Origin: an uncultured Burkholderiales bacterium
GTDB lineage: Bacteria > Pseudomonadota > Gammaproteobacteria > Burkholderiales > Burkholderiaceae_C
Length of the DNA stretch: 32,292 nucleotides
Direction: 5' to 3'
NCBI GenBank assembly: GCA_937927685.1
Contig: CALBSC010000057.1
Coordinates: 1-32,292 of the forward strand
Both the position numbers and the translations under genes were made by a program. Below are positions 23,841-32,142 of this stretch, piece after piece (position 1 is the first letter of the stretch; every line of letters begins with the position of its first letter). Under the pieces are notes generated by a model. It saw nothing but the letters and a program-made list of their open reading frames with translations. It had not been told where the DNA came from and ran no database searches.

Positions 23841-25381
23841 GTCTGTCTATGCCGACCCTTTCGTTGCAACGCGCCCTGTGGGGCGTGGCCGGCCTGTCGC
23901 TCCTGCTGCGCCTTGTCATCAGCGCCACCTTCCCGATCACGGGTGACGAGGCTTTTTTCTACTGGTGGGGCGTGTACCCCGATTGGGGCTACTACGACCA
24001 CCCGCCGATGGTGGGCTGGTTCATCGCCGCCATGCTGCATGGACTGGGGGACAGCACCTGGTCCATCCGCTTGCCCATTGTGTTGTTGCCCCTGGTGCAA
24101 GGGCTGGTGCTGTGGTGGGGCGTGTCCGCCTGGGACCGTGAACGGGCACCCTGGGCAGCCCTGCTGTTCTGGCTCACACCGATCAACTGGATCAACACCC
24201 TGATCACCACCGACACGCCGCTGATGCTGTGGTCCATGCTGTCGCTGGCGTGCCTGATCCACGCCGAAGCACGACCCCGACTGGATGGTCGGGCCTGGAC
24301 CCTGTATGCCTTGAGCGGCGTGTTCATCGGTTGCGCCTTTCTCTCCAAGTATTTTTCGGTGGTGCTGGGACTGAGCTATGTGGTCTATTTCGCGCTGGTG
24401 CGGCGCGACCGCTGGGCCGGTTTGCTGATGCTGGTGCTGGCCGCGCTGCCGGGGCCCGTCATCAACCTGTGGTGGAACATGGGGCACGGTTGGTCCAACA
24501 TCATGTTCAACGTCTACAACCGCAACGAGGGCGAGGTGTTCGGTTGGCACAAGCCAGCGCTGTACCTGCTGACCTGGGCGTACCTGCTGACCCCCGGCGT
24601 GTTGTGGCTGGGCGTGAAGCATCACCGGGCGCTGCGAGCGGTGTTGGGCAGGCAGCGGTTGTTGGCATGCCTGATTCTGGTGCCCGTGGCTTTCTTCGCC
24701 GTGTTGTCTCTGAAGAAGGTGGTCGGCCTGCACTGGGTGCTGAGTTTTTACCCGTTGATGTTTGCCGCCCTGGCGCTGGCCTTGCCCCGTGATGCGCTGG
24801 TCAAAGCGGGCCGTTATCTGGCGCTGTTCCTCGGCCTGCACCTGCTGGTGGTGGGCGGGATGTACACCCGCGACCTGGCCGACTGGAAGAGCGTGAAAAT
24901 TTACCCGGAGATCGTGCGCAGTTACCGCACCGAGGCGCTGTTACAGCAAGTACAAAAACCGGACACGGTCATCATGGCCACGGCCTACACGCCGGCGGCC
25001 ATTTATGGTCACACGCTGAAAACCTATGTGCCGGTATTTGGTCTGGGCAAATTTCACGCGCGCCAGGACGACGTGCTGGTGGACTTCTCGCGCTTTGACG
25101 GCAAGACCGTTCGCATCATCAGTTTCAGCCGCCCCGAACTGGCGGAATACGCCCCCTACTTTGACAGCGTCTCGCTGCTGGAGCTAGCGCAATCGGACAC
25201 CCGATTTTTTGTCGCCGAAGGTGTGGGCTTCCATTTCGAGACCTACCGGCGGGAGGTGCTGGGCGACATTTTCAAGCGCTACTACAACATCCCCGCCTGG
25301 TTGCCGATGACGGGTTGTCCGTTCTGCGAGCGCTATTGCGGGCAGGTGCGGTGTCCACGCCCGGACGGCGATGCGCGATGA
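23837..25381 (+). CDS. GT39-type (ArnT/PMT-like) membrane glycosyltransferase
   Basis: This 514-residue protein starts at ATG 23837, whose last bases overlap the previous stop (ATGA). The first periplasmic loop carries TGDEAFFYWW (Asp37-Glu38), the acidic pair of the ArnT/PMT fold, and YYDHPPMVGW. About ten to twelve membrane helices follow, then a soluble C-terminal domain from about residue 355. These enzymes use polyprenyl-phosphate sugars to glycosylate lipids or proteins in the periplasm. The extreme C-terminus has four closely spaced cysteines (MTGCPFCERYCGQVRCP), possibly metal-binding. Acceptor is unknown. Confidence 0.88.
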   Translation: MSLSMPTLSLQRALWGVAGLSLLLRLVISATFPITGDEAFFYWWGVYPDWGYYDHPPMVGWFIAAMLHGLGDSTWSIRLPIVLLPLVQGLVLWWGVSAWDRERAPWAALLFWLTPINWINTLITTDTPLMLWSMLSLACLIHAEARPRLDGRAWTLYALSGVFIGCAFLSKYFSVVLGLSYVVYFALVRRDRWAGLLMLVLAALPGPVINLWWNMGHGWSNIMFNVYNRNEGEVFGWHKPALYLLTWAYLLTPGVLWLGVKHHRALRAVLGRQRLLACLILVPVAFFAVLSLKKVVGLHWVLSFYPLMFAALALALPRDALVKAGRYLALFLGLHLLVVGGMYTRDLADWKSVKIYPEIVRSYRTEALLQQVQKPDTVIMATAYTPAAIYGHTLKTYVPVFGLGKFHARQDDVLVDFSRFDGKTVRIISFSRPELAEYAPYFDSVSLLELAQSDTRFFVAEGVGFHFETYRREVLGDIFKRYYNIPAWLPMTGCPFCERYCGQVRCPRPDGDAR

Positions 25382-26073
25382 GTGAGCCTCAGGCCACCCA
25401 CCCCAGCGCCATGGCTGAGCGCAAAAACGCGCCAGCTGAGGCGACCCCCACCACCGAACGCCCGGTGCTGGCTGTGTTCGACTTTGACGGCACACTCACC
25501 ACCGCTGACAGCCTGGGCGCGTTTTTGCATCTGCATCTGGGCACGCCGGGGTGGGCGTGGGCCCTGCTTCGGCAGTCCCCTGTGCTGATGGCTTATGTGC
25601 TGCGATGGGTTCCCAACGACCGGGCCAAGGCAGCCTTGTTGCAACAGACTTTGCGTGGTGCGTCGCAAGCCCGGCTGGACGAGTGCGCCGAGCGTCTGGT
25701 GCAGAGGTGGCTGCCTCGTCACCTGAACACCTGGGCCCTGGACGAGCTGCAGGCGCATCAGCAAGCGGGGCATACCTGCGTGCTGCTGAGCGCCTCCCTG
25801 GATGTGTACCTGGGCCCAGTGGCACGAGCCCTGGATATCCCCCACCTGATCTGTACCGGGCTGGCGATGCAGGACGGGCGCTGCACCGGCCGCCTGTCCA
25901 CGCCCAACTGTCACGGCGAAGAAAAGTGGCAACGTCTGCAAGCGTGGTTTGCGTGGCAGGGTCAGCCGCGCGAGGCGTGGGAATTGCATGCGTATGGCGA
26001 CACGCGCGGCGATCTGGCTGTGTTGCGGCAGGCGGATCAGGCGTGGTTACGTGGCAGGCCTTGGCAGGGCTGA
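25378..26073 (+). CDS. HAD-IB family phosphatase
   Basis: This 231-residue protein, starting at ATG 25378 and overlapping the GT39 stop, is a soluble haloacid-dehalogenase phosphatase of the phosphoserine-phosphatase-like IB group. Motif I is FDFDGTLTTADS (nucleophile Asp35, acid/base Asp37), motif II LLSASLDVYL, motif III the Lys in CHGEEKW, and motif IV YGDTRGD. In the DPPR pathway a phosphatase removes the 5-phosphate from polyprenyl-phosphoribose-5-phosphate. HAD domains are also found fused to UbiA-type enzymes in other bacteria, as I recall. That makes this gene the likely second enzyme of the cluster, which is inference. The stop codon's last base is the first base of a heptamer array. 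Confidence 0.87.
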   Translation: MSEPQATHPSAMAERKNAPAEATPTTERPVLAVFDFDGTLTTADSLGAFLHLHLGTPGWAWALLRQSPVLMAYVLRWVPNDRAKAALLQQTLRGASQARLDECAERLVQRWLPRHLNTWALDELQAHQQAGHTCVLLSASLDVYLGPVARALDIPHLICTGLAMQDGRCTGRLSTPNCHGEEKWQRLQAWFAWQGQPREAWELHAYGDTRGDLAVLRQADQAWLRGRPWQG

Positions 26074-26177
26074 AGCCTCAAGCCTCAAGCCTCAAGCCTC
26101 AAGCCTCAAGACTCAAGACTCAAGACTCAAGACTCAAGACTCAAGGCTGAAGGCTGAAGGCTGAAGGCTGAAGACTA
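26073..26177. repeat. Tandem heptamer array, 15 units in three sequence blocks
   Basis: Directly at the end of the HAD gene run five copies of AAGCCTC (26073-26107), five of AAGACTC (26108-26142), four of AAGGCTG (26143-26170) and one AAGACTA (26171-26177). The phase is unbroken. Homogenised blocks point to repeated strand slippage. The array is not inside the coding frame, since the stop TGA ends at 26073. I see no promoter or hairpin in it. Confidence 0.95.
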
Positions 26178-26255
26178 AAGCGTCGAGCCTGATGCCTGGC
26201 ACCGCTGCGCCGAGACCTCGACTCAAGCATCGGTGCTGGCACCCTGCGACAGACA

Positions 26256-26729
26256 CTAGGTCAGCGGGGCAGCAGGAGCCATCCGCATCGGGATGGTGAT
26301 GGGCCCGTCGTTGATCAACTCGACTTGCATGTCGGCGCCAAATTGTCCGGTCTGCACATGGGGATGCAGGCTGCGCGCGCGCTGCACCAGCCAGTCATAC
26401 AGTCGCTCCCCATCGGCGGGCGGAGCCGCCTGTGTGAAGCTGGGCCGGTTGCCGCCAGACGTGTCGGCGGCCAGGGTGAACTGACTCACGATCAAGAGCC
26501 CCGCCGGTTGCGCCGCAGCGAGGCGGTCCTGCAGGGATAGATTCATTTTGCCCTGCTCATCGCTGAAGATACGCAACTTGAGCAACTTGGTCAGCAACTT
26601 GTCGGCTTGGTGCTCTGAGTCACCACGCTCGGCGCAGACGAGCAACAGCAGCCCGGCGTCAATCTGGCCCACCACTTCGCCCGCGATGCGCACGCGCGCC
26701 TCGCTCACGCGCTGCAGCAGTCCGATCAC
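26256..26729 (-). CDS. dtd: D-aminoacyl-tRNA deacylase Dtd
   Basis: Dtd removes D-amino acids wrongly attached to tRNA, notably D-tyrosine. The 157-residue protein starts MIGLLQRVSEARV, carries SQFTLAADTSGGNRPSF at about 82-98 (the SQFTL catalytic strand), and ends with NDGPITIPM, the variant of the conserved NxGPxT motif. Length is slightly above the usual 145 because of an Ala/Pro-rich tail. The start overlaps the cation-efflux stop by four bases. Co-transcription with tyrS, two genes upstream, makes sense since both act on tyrosyl-tRNA. Confidence 0.96.
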   Translation of the reverse strand: MIGLLQRVSEARVRIAGEVVGQIDAGLLLLVCAERGDSEHQADKLLTKLLKLRIFSDEQGKMNLSLQDRLAAAQPAGLLIVSQFTLAADTSGGNRPSFTQAAPPADGERLYDWLVQRARSLHPHVQTGQFGADMQVELINDGPITIPMRMAPAAPLT

Positions 26730-27637
26730 AGCAAATCCTTTTCATCGCCAGCATGGGCTTCCACATCGCTGGGCAATAACTGGATGGAGGCTCGCAAGCC
26801 GGGTACCGCACTCATCAAGGCCTGCTCCACACTCAGCCGCAAAGCCGCCGCACGCCCCAGCGTCCAGCTGGCTGGCATGTGCATATGCAGGTCCACAAAA
26901 CGGCGCTGCCCGGCCTTGCGGGTGGTGACATGGTCAAAACGCACGATCTGCGCTTCACCCCGCTGGTATTCAAACTCGGCCAGCACATCCCGGATCTGCG
27001 TCTGCACCTCAGGCTCGACCGCCTGGTCCATCAGCCCCTGGAAGGCACGCGACACCAGATGCACCCCTTCGCGCAGGATGTTCAGTGCCACCCCGATGGC
27101 CACCGCCGCATCCAGCCACAACCAGCCGCTCAGGCTGACCATCACCATGCCCAACACCACCCCGGCCGACGTCCACACGTCCGACACCAGGTGCTGGGCA
27201 TCGGCTTCCAAGGCAATCGAGCGGTGCTGTCGTGCGGCACGAAACAGCACCCAGGCGAGCCAGCCATTCAGGGCCGAGCTGACGACCGACAGCACCAAGC
27301 CCAGGCCAATCTGCTCCACCGGTTGCGGGTCCAGCAGCCGGTGCACCGACGCCCAGATGATGCCCAGCGCGGCCACCAGGATGAGAATGCCCTCGAAGCC
27401 GGCAGAAAAATATTCCGCCTTGTGATGGCCGTAGGGATGCTCCTCGTCAGCAGGCTGAGCCGCCAGCGTCACCATGAGCAAACCAAACATGGCGCTGGCC
27501 AGATTGACCACCGACTCCATTGCATCCGACAACAGGCCGATGGAATCAGTGAACCACCAGGCCAGCGTCTTGAGCGTGATCGTGACCAGCGCCACGACTG
27601 CCGACACCGCCAACCAGCCCTTGGGACTCATGCTCAC
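26726..27637 (-). CDS. Cation diffusion facilitator family transporter
   Basis: This 303-residue antiporter for Zn2+, Fe2+ or similar divalent metals has six predicted membrane helices. SDAMESVVNL in helix 2 and HLVSDVWTS in helix 5 carry the metal-site residues, and HPYGHHKAEYF forms the conserved cytoplasmic loop. A C-terminal ferredoxin-like dimer domain (about 205-290) ends in VEAHAGDEKDLL. The start is GTG 27637, overlapping the tyrS stop (GTGA), or ATG 27631 two codons later. Which metal it exports cannot be told. Confidence 0.93.
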   Translation of the reverse strand: MSMSPKGWLAVSAVVALVTITLKTLAWWFTDSIGLLSDAMESVVNLASAMFGLLMVTLAAQPADEEHPYGHHKAEYFSAGFEGILILVAALGIIWASVHRLLDPQPVEQIGLGLVLSVVSSALNGWLAWVLFRAARQHRSIALEADAQHLVSDVWTSAGVVLGMVMVSLSGWLWLDAAVAIGVALNILREGVHLVSRAFQGLMDQAVEPEVQTQIRDVLAEFEYQRGEAQIVRFDHVTTRKAGQRRFVDLHMHMPASWTLGRAAALRLSVEQALMSAVPGLRASIQLLPSDVEAHAGDEKDLL

Positions 27638-28896
27638 CCCAGCGTCACACGCGCAAACTTGCGCTTGCCGACCTGCACCACATACGTGCCGGCACTGAGC
27701 TTGAGGCCCTTGTCCGACACCACCGCGGAATCCACCCGCACGCCGCCGCCCTCGATCAGCCGACTGGCTTCGCTGGTGGAGGGGGCCAGCCCCGCCGATT
27801 TCAACAAGGCGCCGATGCCCAGCGGCGCGCCCGACAGCGACACCTCGGGGATCTCATCCGGCACGCCGCCACGGCTGCGGTTGATGAAGTCCTGCTCGGC
27901 GGCTTCGGCGGCGGCGGCACTGTGAAAGCGTGCGGTGATTTCCTTGGCCAGCAGCACCTTGGCGTCTTTGGGGTTGCGTCCGCCCTCGATCTCGCGGCGC
28001 AATGCCTCGATCTCGGGCATCGAGCGAAAACTGAGCAAGGTGAACCAGCGCCACATCAGCTCGTCGCTGATGGACAGCACCTTGGCGAACATGGAGTTGG
28101 CGTCCTCGGTGATGCCGATGTAGTTGTTCTTGCTTTTGGACATTTTGTCCACGCCGTCCAGCCCCTCCAGCAACGGCATGGTCAGGATGCATTGCGGCTC
28201 CTGCCCGTATTCCTGCTGCAGGTGACGCCCCACCAGCAGGTTGAATTTCTGGTCGGTGCCACCGAGCTCCAGGTCAGACTTGAGGGCCACACTGTCGTAG
28301 CCCTGCATCAGCGGATACAGGAACTCATGCACGCTGATCGACTGGCCGCCCTTGAAGCGCTTGTTGAAATCGTCGCGCTCCATCATGCGGGCCACGGTGT
28401 ACTTGGCAGCGAGCTGGATCATGCCGCGCGCGCCCAAGGGGTCGCTCCACTCACTGTTGTAGCGGATCTCGGTGCGGGCCGGGTCCAGCACCAGGCTGGC
28501 CTGCTTGTAGTAGGTCTGGGCGTTGGACTCGATTTGTTCGCGGGTGAGCGGGGGGCGGGTGCTGTTGCGACCGGAGGGGTCACCGATCATGGTGGTGAAG
28601 TCGCCGATCAGGAAAATCACCTGGTGCCCGAGGTCCTGCAGCTGGCGCATTTTGTTCAGCACCACCGTGTGTCCGATGTGGATGTCGGGCGCGGTGGGGT
28701 CCAGCCCCAGCTTGATGCGCAGCGGCTGTCCGGTCGCTTCCGACCGGGCGAGCTTGCGTAACCACTCGTCCTGCGGGATCAGTTCCTCGCAGCCACGCAG
28801 GCTCACCGCCAGGGCTTCTTGCACCCGATCGGTCACCGGATAGGAGGCACGACCGCTGGCAGAAGATTCATTTTGCGATGCAAGGGGTTGATTCAT
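27634..28896 (-). CDS. tyrS: Tyrosyl-tRNA synthetase
   Basis: TyrRS charges tRNA-Tyr in the cytoplasm. ATG at 28896 gives 420 residues. The class I HIGH motif lies at DIHIGHT (about 71-77), KMSKSKNN near 255, and a C-terminal S4 RNA-binding domain occupies about 350-420 (SRLIEGGGVRVDS). The KMSKS and IGDPSG features match the TyrZ-like branch common in betaproteobacteria. An upstream in-frame ATG at 28989 lies across the divergent peptidase promoter and is not favoured. It heads a three-gene overlapping unit (tyrS, cation exporter, dtd). Confidence 0.97.
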   Translation of the reverse strand: MNQPLASQNESSASGRASYPVTDRVQEALAVSLRGCEELIPQDEWLRKLARSEATGQPLRIKLGLDPTAPDIHIGHTVVLNKMRQLQDLGHQVIFLIGDFTTMIGDPSGRNSTRPPLTREQIESNAQTYYKQASLVLDPARTEIRYNSEWSDPLGARGMIQLAAKYTVARMMERDDFNKRFKGGQSISVHEFLYPLMQGYDSVALKSDLELGGTDQKFNLLVGRHLQQEYGQEPQCILTMPLLEGLDGVDKMSKSKNNYIGITEDANSMFAKVLSISDELMWRWFTLLSFRSMPEIEALRREIEGGRNPKDAKVLLAKEITARFHSAAAAEAAEQDFINRSRGGVPDEIPEVSLSGAPLGIGALLKSAGLAPSTSEASRLIEGGGVRVDSAVVSDKGLKLSAGTYVVQVGKRKFARVTLG

Positions 28897-28922
28897 ATGA
28901 ATTTTTTGTATTTTCCGAGGGC

Positions 28923-28950
28923 TTGCAGGGAGGGATGCGCCCGCTATAAT
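28923..28950 (+). promoter_or_regulatory. Promoter of the M23 peptidase-anmK pair
   Basis: A perfect TATAAT lies at 28945-28950, with TTGCAG at 28923-28928 sixteen bases upstream. The first ATG of the open frame (28949) overlaps this -10 box and so cannot be the translation start. An approximately 100-nt leader is implied. Confidence 0.6.
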
Positions 28951-29056
28951 GCCGGCTTCGCCCACGATTTTACGTGGCGTGACTTTCATCTGCGCGCTGG
29001 CCCTCCAGCCTGCTGGCGTGCGTCACCCGCTGGGTCGGGTTCCTTGGAGTTGTGGT

Positions 29057-30436
29057 TTGCTTCCGTTCCTGTCGTCACTGCTGAACACCTCGCGTGAGAC
29101 TGCTGGCCTTTGGCGCCAGCGGTGGGTGCAGTTGCGTCATGAACACCCGCAGCGAATCGGCCTGGCCCTCGCCGCTGTCATGCTGATCGGCGCCGGCGGC
29201 TCCTACGCGGTGGCGGCCCTGGGCCCGGATGCGGCAGACCTGCCGGTTCGCGAAATTGTCCAACCGCTGTCGCTGGACCTCTCCAGCCAGCTGACTGCCT
29301 CCAACACGGTTGCGCCCCTGCGCCTGTACCGCTCGGACACGACCCGCTCCAGTGACAGCGCCGATGGTTTGCTGCGCCGGCTGGGTCTGGCTGACCCGGC
29401 AGCTGCCGACTTTGTTCGCACCCATCCGCTGGCCCGTAAAGCCCTGCTGGGGCGTGCGGGTCGGTTGGTCACGGCCGAGGCTGACGACCTGCACCGGCTG
29501 CAACAACTGACGGTGCGCTGGATGGCGCGTGATGACGCCCTTGAGTTTGAACGTCTGGTCATTGAACGCGACGCCAACGGTTTTGTGGCGCGCCAGGACA
29601 CCGGCAAACTGCAGGCCACCACGCGCATGGCCAGCGGCTCCATTCAAACCTCCCTGTTCGCTGCCACCGATGACGCGCGCATCCCCGACAACGTTGCCAC
29701 GCAGCTGGCCGACATTTTTGCCGGCGACATTGATTTCCACCGCGCCCTGCGACGCGATGACCGCTTCTCGGTGGTCTATGAAAGCCTGGAGGCAGACGGC
29801 GAGCCCCTGCGTGCCGGGCGCGTGCTGTCCGCCGAATTTGTCAACAATGGCAAAACCTTCCAGGCCGTGTGGTTCCAGGAGGCCGGCGCCACCCGCGGTG
29901 ACTACTACAACATGAACGGCCAGAACCTGCGCCGCGCCTACCTGGCCTCCCCCCTGGCCTTCTCGCGCGTGACGAGCGGGTTCAAGATGCGTTTCCACCC
30001 CATCCTGCAAACCTGGCGCGCCCACCTGGGCGTGGACTACGGCGCCCCCACCGGTACCCCGGTGCGCGCCGTGGGTGATGGCGTGGTGGAGACGGCTGGA
30101 TGGCAAAATGGTTTTGGCAACATGGTCACGGTCAAGCACCGCAACGGCCATTCAACAGTCTATGCCCACCTCAGCCGCATCGATGTCAAGCGGGGGCAAT
30201 CGGTGGGTCAGAACCAGACGCTGGGCGCGGTGGGCGCCACCGGCTGGGCCACCGGCCCGCACCTGCACTTCGAGTTCCGCGTCAACGGGCAGCAAAAAGA
30301 CCCCCTCCTGATGGCTCGCCAGAGCGAATCCATTCCGGTGCCTGAACACGCCCGCGCTCAGTTCCTCAAGCAGGCTGCCGCCGCCCGCGTCGATTTGAGC
30401 GCCGCGGCCACGTTGCAGGTTGCCAGCATTCAGTGA
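29057..30436 (+). CDS. M23 family metallopeptidase (LytM/OapA-like cell-wall endopeptidase)
   Basis: A TTG start at 29057, seven bases after GGAG (29046-29049), gives 459 residues beginning MLPFLSSLLNTSRE. An upstream ATG is inside the promoter. A single membrane segment (about 33-55) anchors it, followed by a periplasmic region. The C-terminal M23 lysostaphin-like domain has FHPILQTWRAHLGVDYGAP (His and Asp ligands) and ATGPHLHFEF (the HxH ligands and catalytic His). All zinc residues are present, so it is probably an active DD-endopeptidase. Its stop overlaps the anmK start (GTGA), linking wall cleavage with anhydro-sugar recycling. Confidence 0.92.
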   Translation: MLPFLSSLLNTSRETAGLWRQRWVQLRHEHPQRIGLALAAVMLIGAGGSYAVAALGPDAADLPVREIVQPLSLDLSSQLTASNTVAPLRLYRSDTTRSSDSADGLLRRLGLADPAAADFVRTHPLARKALLGRAGRLVTAEADDLHRLQQLTVRWMARDDALEFERLVIERDANGFVARQDTGKLQATTRMASGSIQTSLFAATDDARIPDNVATQLADIFAGDIDFHRALRRDDRFSVVYESLEADGEPLRAGRVLSAEFVNNGKTFQAVWFQEAGATRGDYYNMNGQNLRRAYLASPLAFSRVTSGFKMRFHPILQTWRAHLGVDYGAPTGTPVRAVGDGVVETAGWQNGFGNMVTVKHRNGHSTVYAHLSRIDVKRGQSVGQNQTLGAVGATGWATGPHLHFEFRVNGQQKDPLLMARQSESIPVPEHARAQFLKQAAAARVDLSAAATLQVASIQ

Positions 30437-31545
30437 GTTCCGCAGGCTGTTACATCGGCCTGATGTCGGGCACCTCGCTCGATGGTGTGGATGGAGTTCT
30501 GGCGCGCTGCGACACCCCCTTTCGCGTGCTGGCCCATGCCAGTGCCCCCTTTGAGACGCCGCTTCGCGCCGAATTGCAGGCCCTCAACACGCCGGGCCCC
30601 AACGAACTGCATCGTGCCGCGATGGCGGCCAACGCGCTGGTGGAGGTCTATGCCCGCGTGGTCAACGATTTGCTGCAACAGGCCCGCATGACGGCCCGTG
30701 AGGTGCGCGCCATTGGTGCCCATGGTCAGACCGTACGACACCAACCCGGGCTCCACGATGGCACGGGCTACACCCTGCAATTGAACCAGCCCGCCTTGCT
30801 GGCCGAGCGATGCGGCATTGACGTGGTGGCGGACTTTCGCAGCCGGGACGTGGCCGCAGGCGGGCAAGGCGCCCCCCTGGTACCGGCGTTTCATCAGCGA
30901 GTCTTTGGCCGCACTGGTCAACACACGGCGGTATTGAACCTGGGCGGCATTGCCAACCTGAGTGTGCTCGGGCCAGCGGGAGAGGTGCTCGGCTTTGACT
31001 GCGGACCCGGCAACCTGCTGATGGACCATTGGTGTCAAACGCACACCGGCCAAGCCTTTGACCGGGATGGCCGCTGGGCGGCCAGTGGTCAGGTACACCC
31101 AGGGTTGCTGGCGCATCTGATGGACGAGCCGTTTCTGAAGCAGCCTCCCCCCAAAAGCACAGGTCGGGATTTGTTCAACCCCGGCTGGCTGGACGATCGT
31201 TTGGGTGCCCTCGCCGGACTGCCGCCACCGGACATCCAGGCCACGCTGACCGCCTTCACCGTGCAGTCGAGCCTGCAAGCGTTACGGGCGCACGGCCCGA
31301 TGTGCCAGCGGCTGATCGTGTGTGGGGGCGGCGCACTCAACCTGCATCTGATGGAGCAGTTGCGCTTGGGGCTGGCAGGTTGTGAGGTGGTGGAATCCGG
31401 GGCGGCCGGCCTGCCGCCCTTGCAGGTGGAGGCGGCTGCCTTTGCCTGGCTGGCTCAACAGACGGTGAACCGGCAAACAGGCAACTGGCCTGCGGTGACT
31501 GGAGCGCGGGGTGCGCGGGTGCTGGGGGCTATTTACCCGGCCTGA
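30433..31545 (+). CDS. anmK: Anhydro-N-acetylmuramic acid kinase AnmK
   Basis: AnmK phosphorylates and opens 1,6-anhydroMurNAc, returning lytic-transglycosylase products to metabolism. The 370-residue protein starts with GTG at 30433, coupled to the previous stop. It has GLMSGTSLDGVD at about 9-20, AIGAHGQTVRHQP near 95, VADFRSRDVAAGGQGAPLVP near 133-152 and LNLGGIANL near 170, all diagnostic. Its position beside a cell-wall peptidase fits the recycling role. The gene is convergent with erpA. Confidence 0.97.
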   Translation: MSSAGCYIGLMSGTSLDGVDGVLARCDTPFRVLAHASAPFETPLRAELQALNTPGPNELHRAAMAANALVEVYARVVNDLLQQARMTAREVRAIGAHGQTVRHQPGLHDGTGYTLQLNQPALLAERCGIDVVADFRSRDVAAGGQGAPLVPAFHQRVFGRTGQHTAVLNLGGIANLSVLGPAGEVLGFDCGPGNLLMDHWCQTHTGQAFDRDGRWAASGQVHPGLLAHLMDEPFLKQPPPKSTGRDLFNPGWLDDRLGALAGLPPPDIQATLTAFTVQSSLQALRAHGPMCQRLIVCGGGALNLHLMEQLRLGLAGCEVVESGAAGLPPLQVEAAAFAWLAQQTVNRQTGNWPAVTGARGARVLGAIYPA

Positions 31546-31631
31546 TGCGGGTCAACTGCGTGCTGTGAGAGCACGTGGGGTCAAATCTGCCCCCCTACTC
31601 CTTGCGAGGGGACGGACTCAAGCGCTGACGC

Positions 31632-31997
31632 TCAGACCGAGAATGAGGAGCCACACCCGCACGTGGTGGTCGCGTTGGGGTTCTTGATGACGAACTGCGC
31701 GCCTTGCAAATCTTCCTTGTAGTCGATTTCGGCACCCAACAGGTACTGGTAGCTCATGGCGTCGATCAGCAGCGACACGCCATTCTTGGTCATGGTGGTG
31801 TCGTCGTCGTTGACGACTTCATCAAAGGTGAATCCGTACTGGAAACCCGAGCAACCGCCACCCTGCACGAACACACGCAATTTGAGCTCGGGGTTGCCTT
31901 CCTCGGCGATCAGGTCGGCCACCTTGGCTGCTGCGCTGTCGGTGAAGACAATCGGCTCAGGCATCTCGGTGGGCAGGGTTTCGGCAATAGCGCTCAT
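31632..31997 (-). CDS. erpA: Iron-sulfur cluster insertion protein ErpA
   Basis: ErpA is an A-type carrier that passes Fe-S clusters to apo-enzymes. The 121-residue protein has the three conserved cysteines, Cys49 in GGGCSGFQYGF and Cys113/Cys115 in CGCGSSFSV. AGAGGAAA lies a few bases before the ATG at 31997. It follows rpsI on the same strand but is separated from it by a strong terminator, so it probably has its own promoter in the 31998-32142 stretch. Confidence 0.97.
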   Translation of the reverse strand: MSAIAETLPTEMPEPIVFTDSAAAKVADLIAEEGNPELKLRVFVQGGGCSGFQYGFTFDEVVNDDDTTMTKNGVSLLIDAMSYQYLLGAEIDYKEDLQGAQFVIKNPNATTTCGCGSSFSV

Positions 31998-32142
31998 GGC
32001 AATTTCCTCTGAATGAACCGGAATAGTAACGTAATTTTCTCAACAATACCGATGGCAGGGGCATCGCGGGAGCGGCCGGGCCGGGGAGACGCCCCACACA
32101 CGATCTTCCAGAAACTGCCGCCAGGGCGCTCGGTGGCTGCCC
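31998..32142. other. Leader and promoter region of erpA
   Basis: This 145-bp spacer lies between the rpsI terminator and erpA. It holds the erpA ribosome-binding site (32003-32010 on the minus strand) and an AT-rich patch near 32025-32050 that could be its promoter. I cannot define a clear -35/-10 pair or an IscR-type site, and see no gene. Confidence 0.4.

Noticed and set aside
23156..24841. 561-codon minus-strand open frame across the flippase-like and GT39 genes
   Set aside because: Gln/His-rich antisense shadow with no recognisable motif, spanning two coupled real genes.
25551..26150. Alternative frame through the HAD gene continuing into the heptamer array, giving a Lys/Gln/Ser repeat tail
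   Set aside because: It is out of frame with all HAD motifs. The true frame stops at 26073, so the array does not act as a phase-variation tract for HAD.
29075..30151. 358-codon minus-strand open frame antisense to the M23 peptidase
   Set aside because: Shadow of a gene with complete zinc-ligand motifs; composition is biased and no start signal is seen.
31546..31631. Possible REP-like element (TGGGGTCAAATCTGCCCCCC) between anmK and erpA
   Set aside because: The symmetry is only partial and no second copy is seen in the window; not enough to call a repeat.
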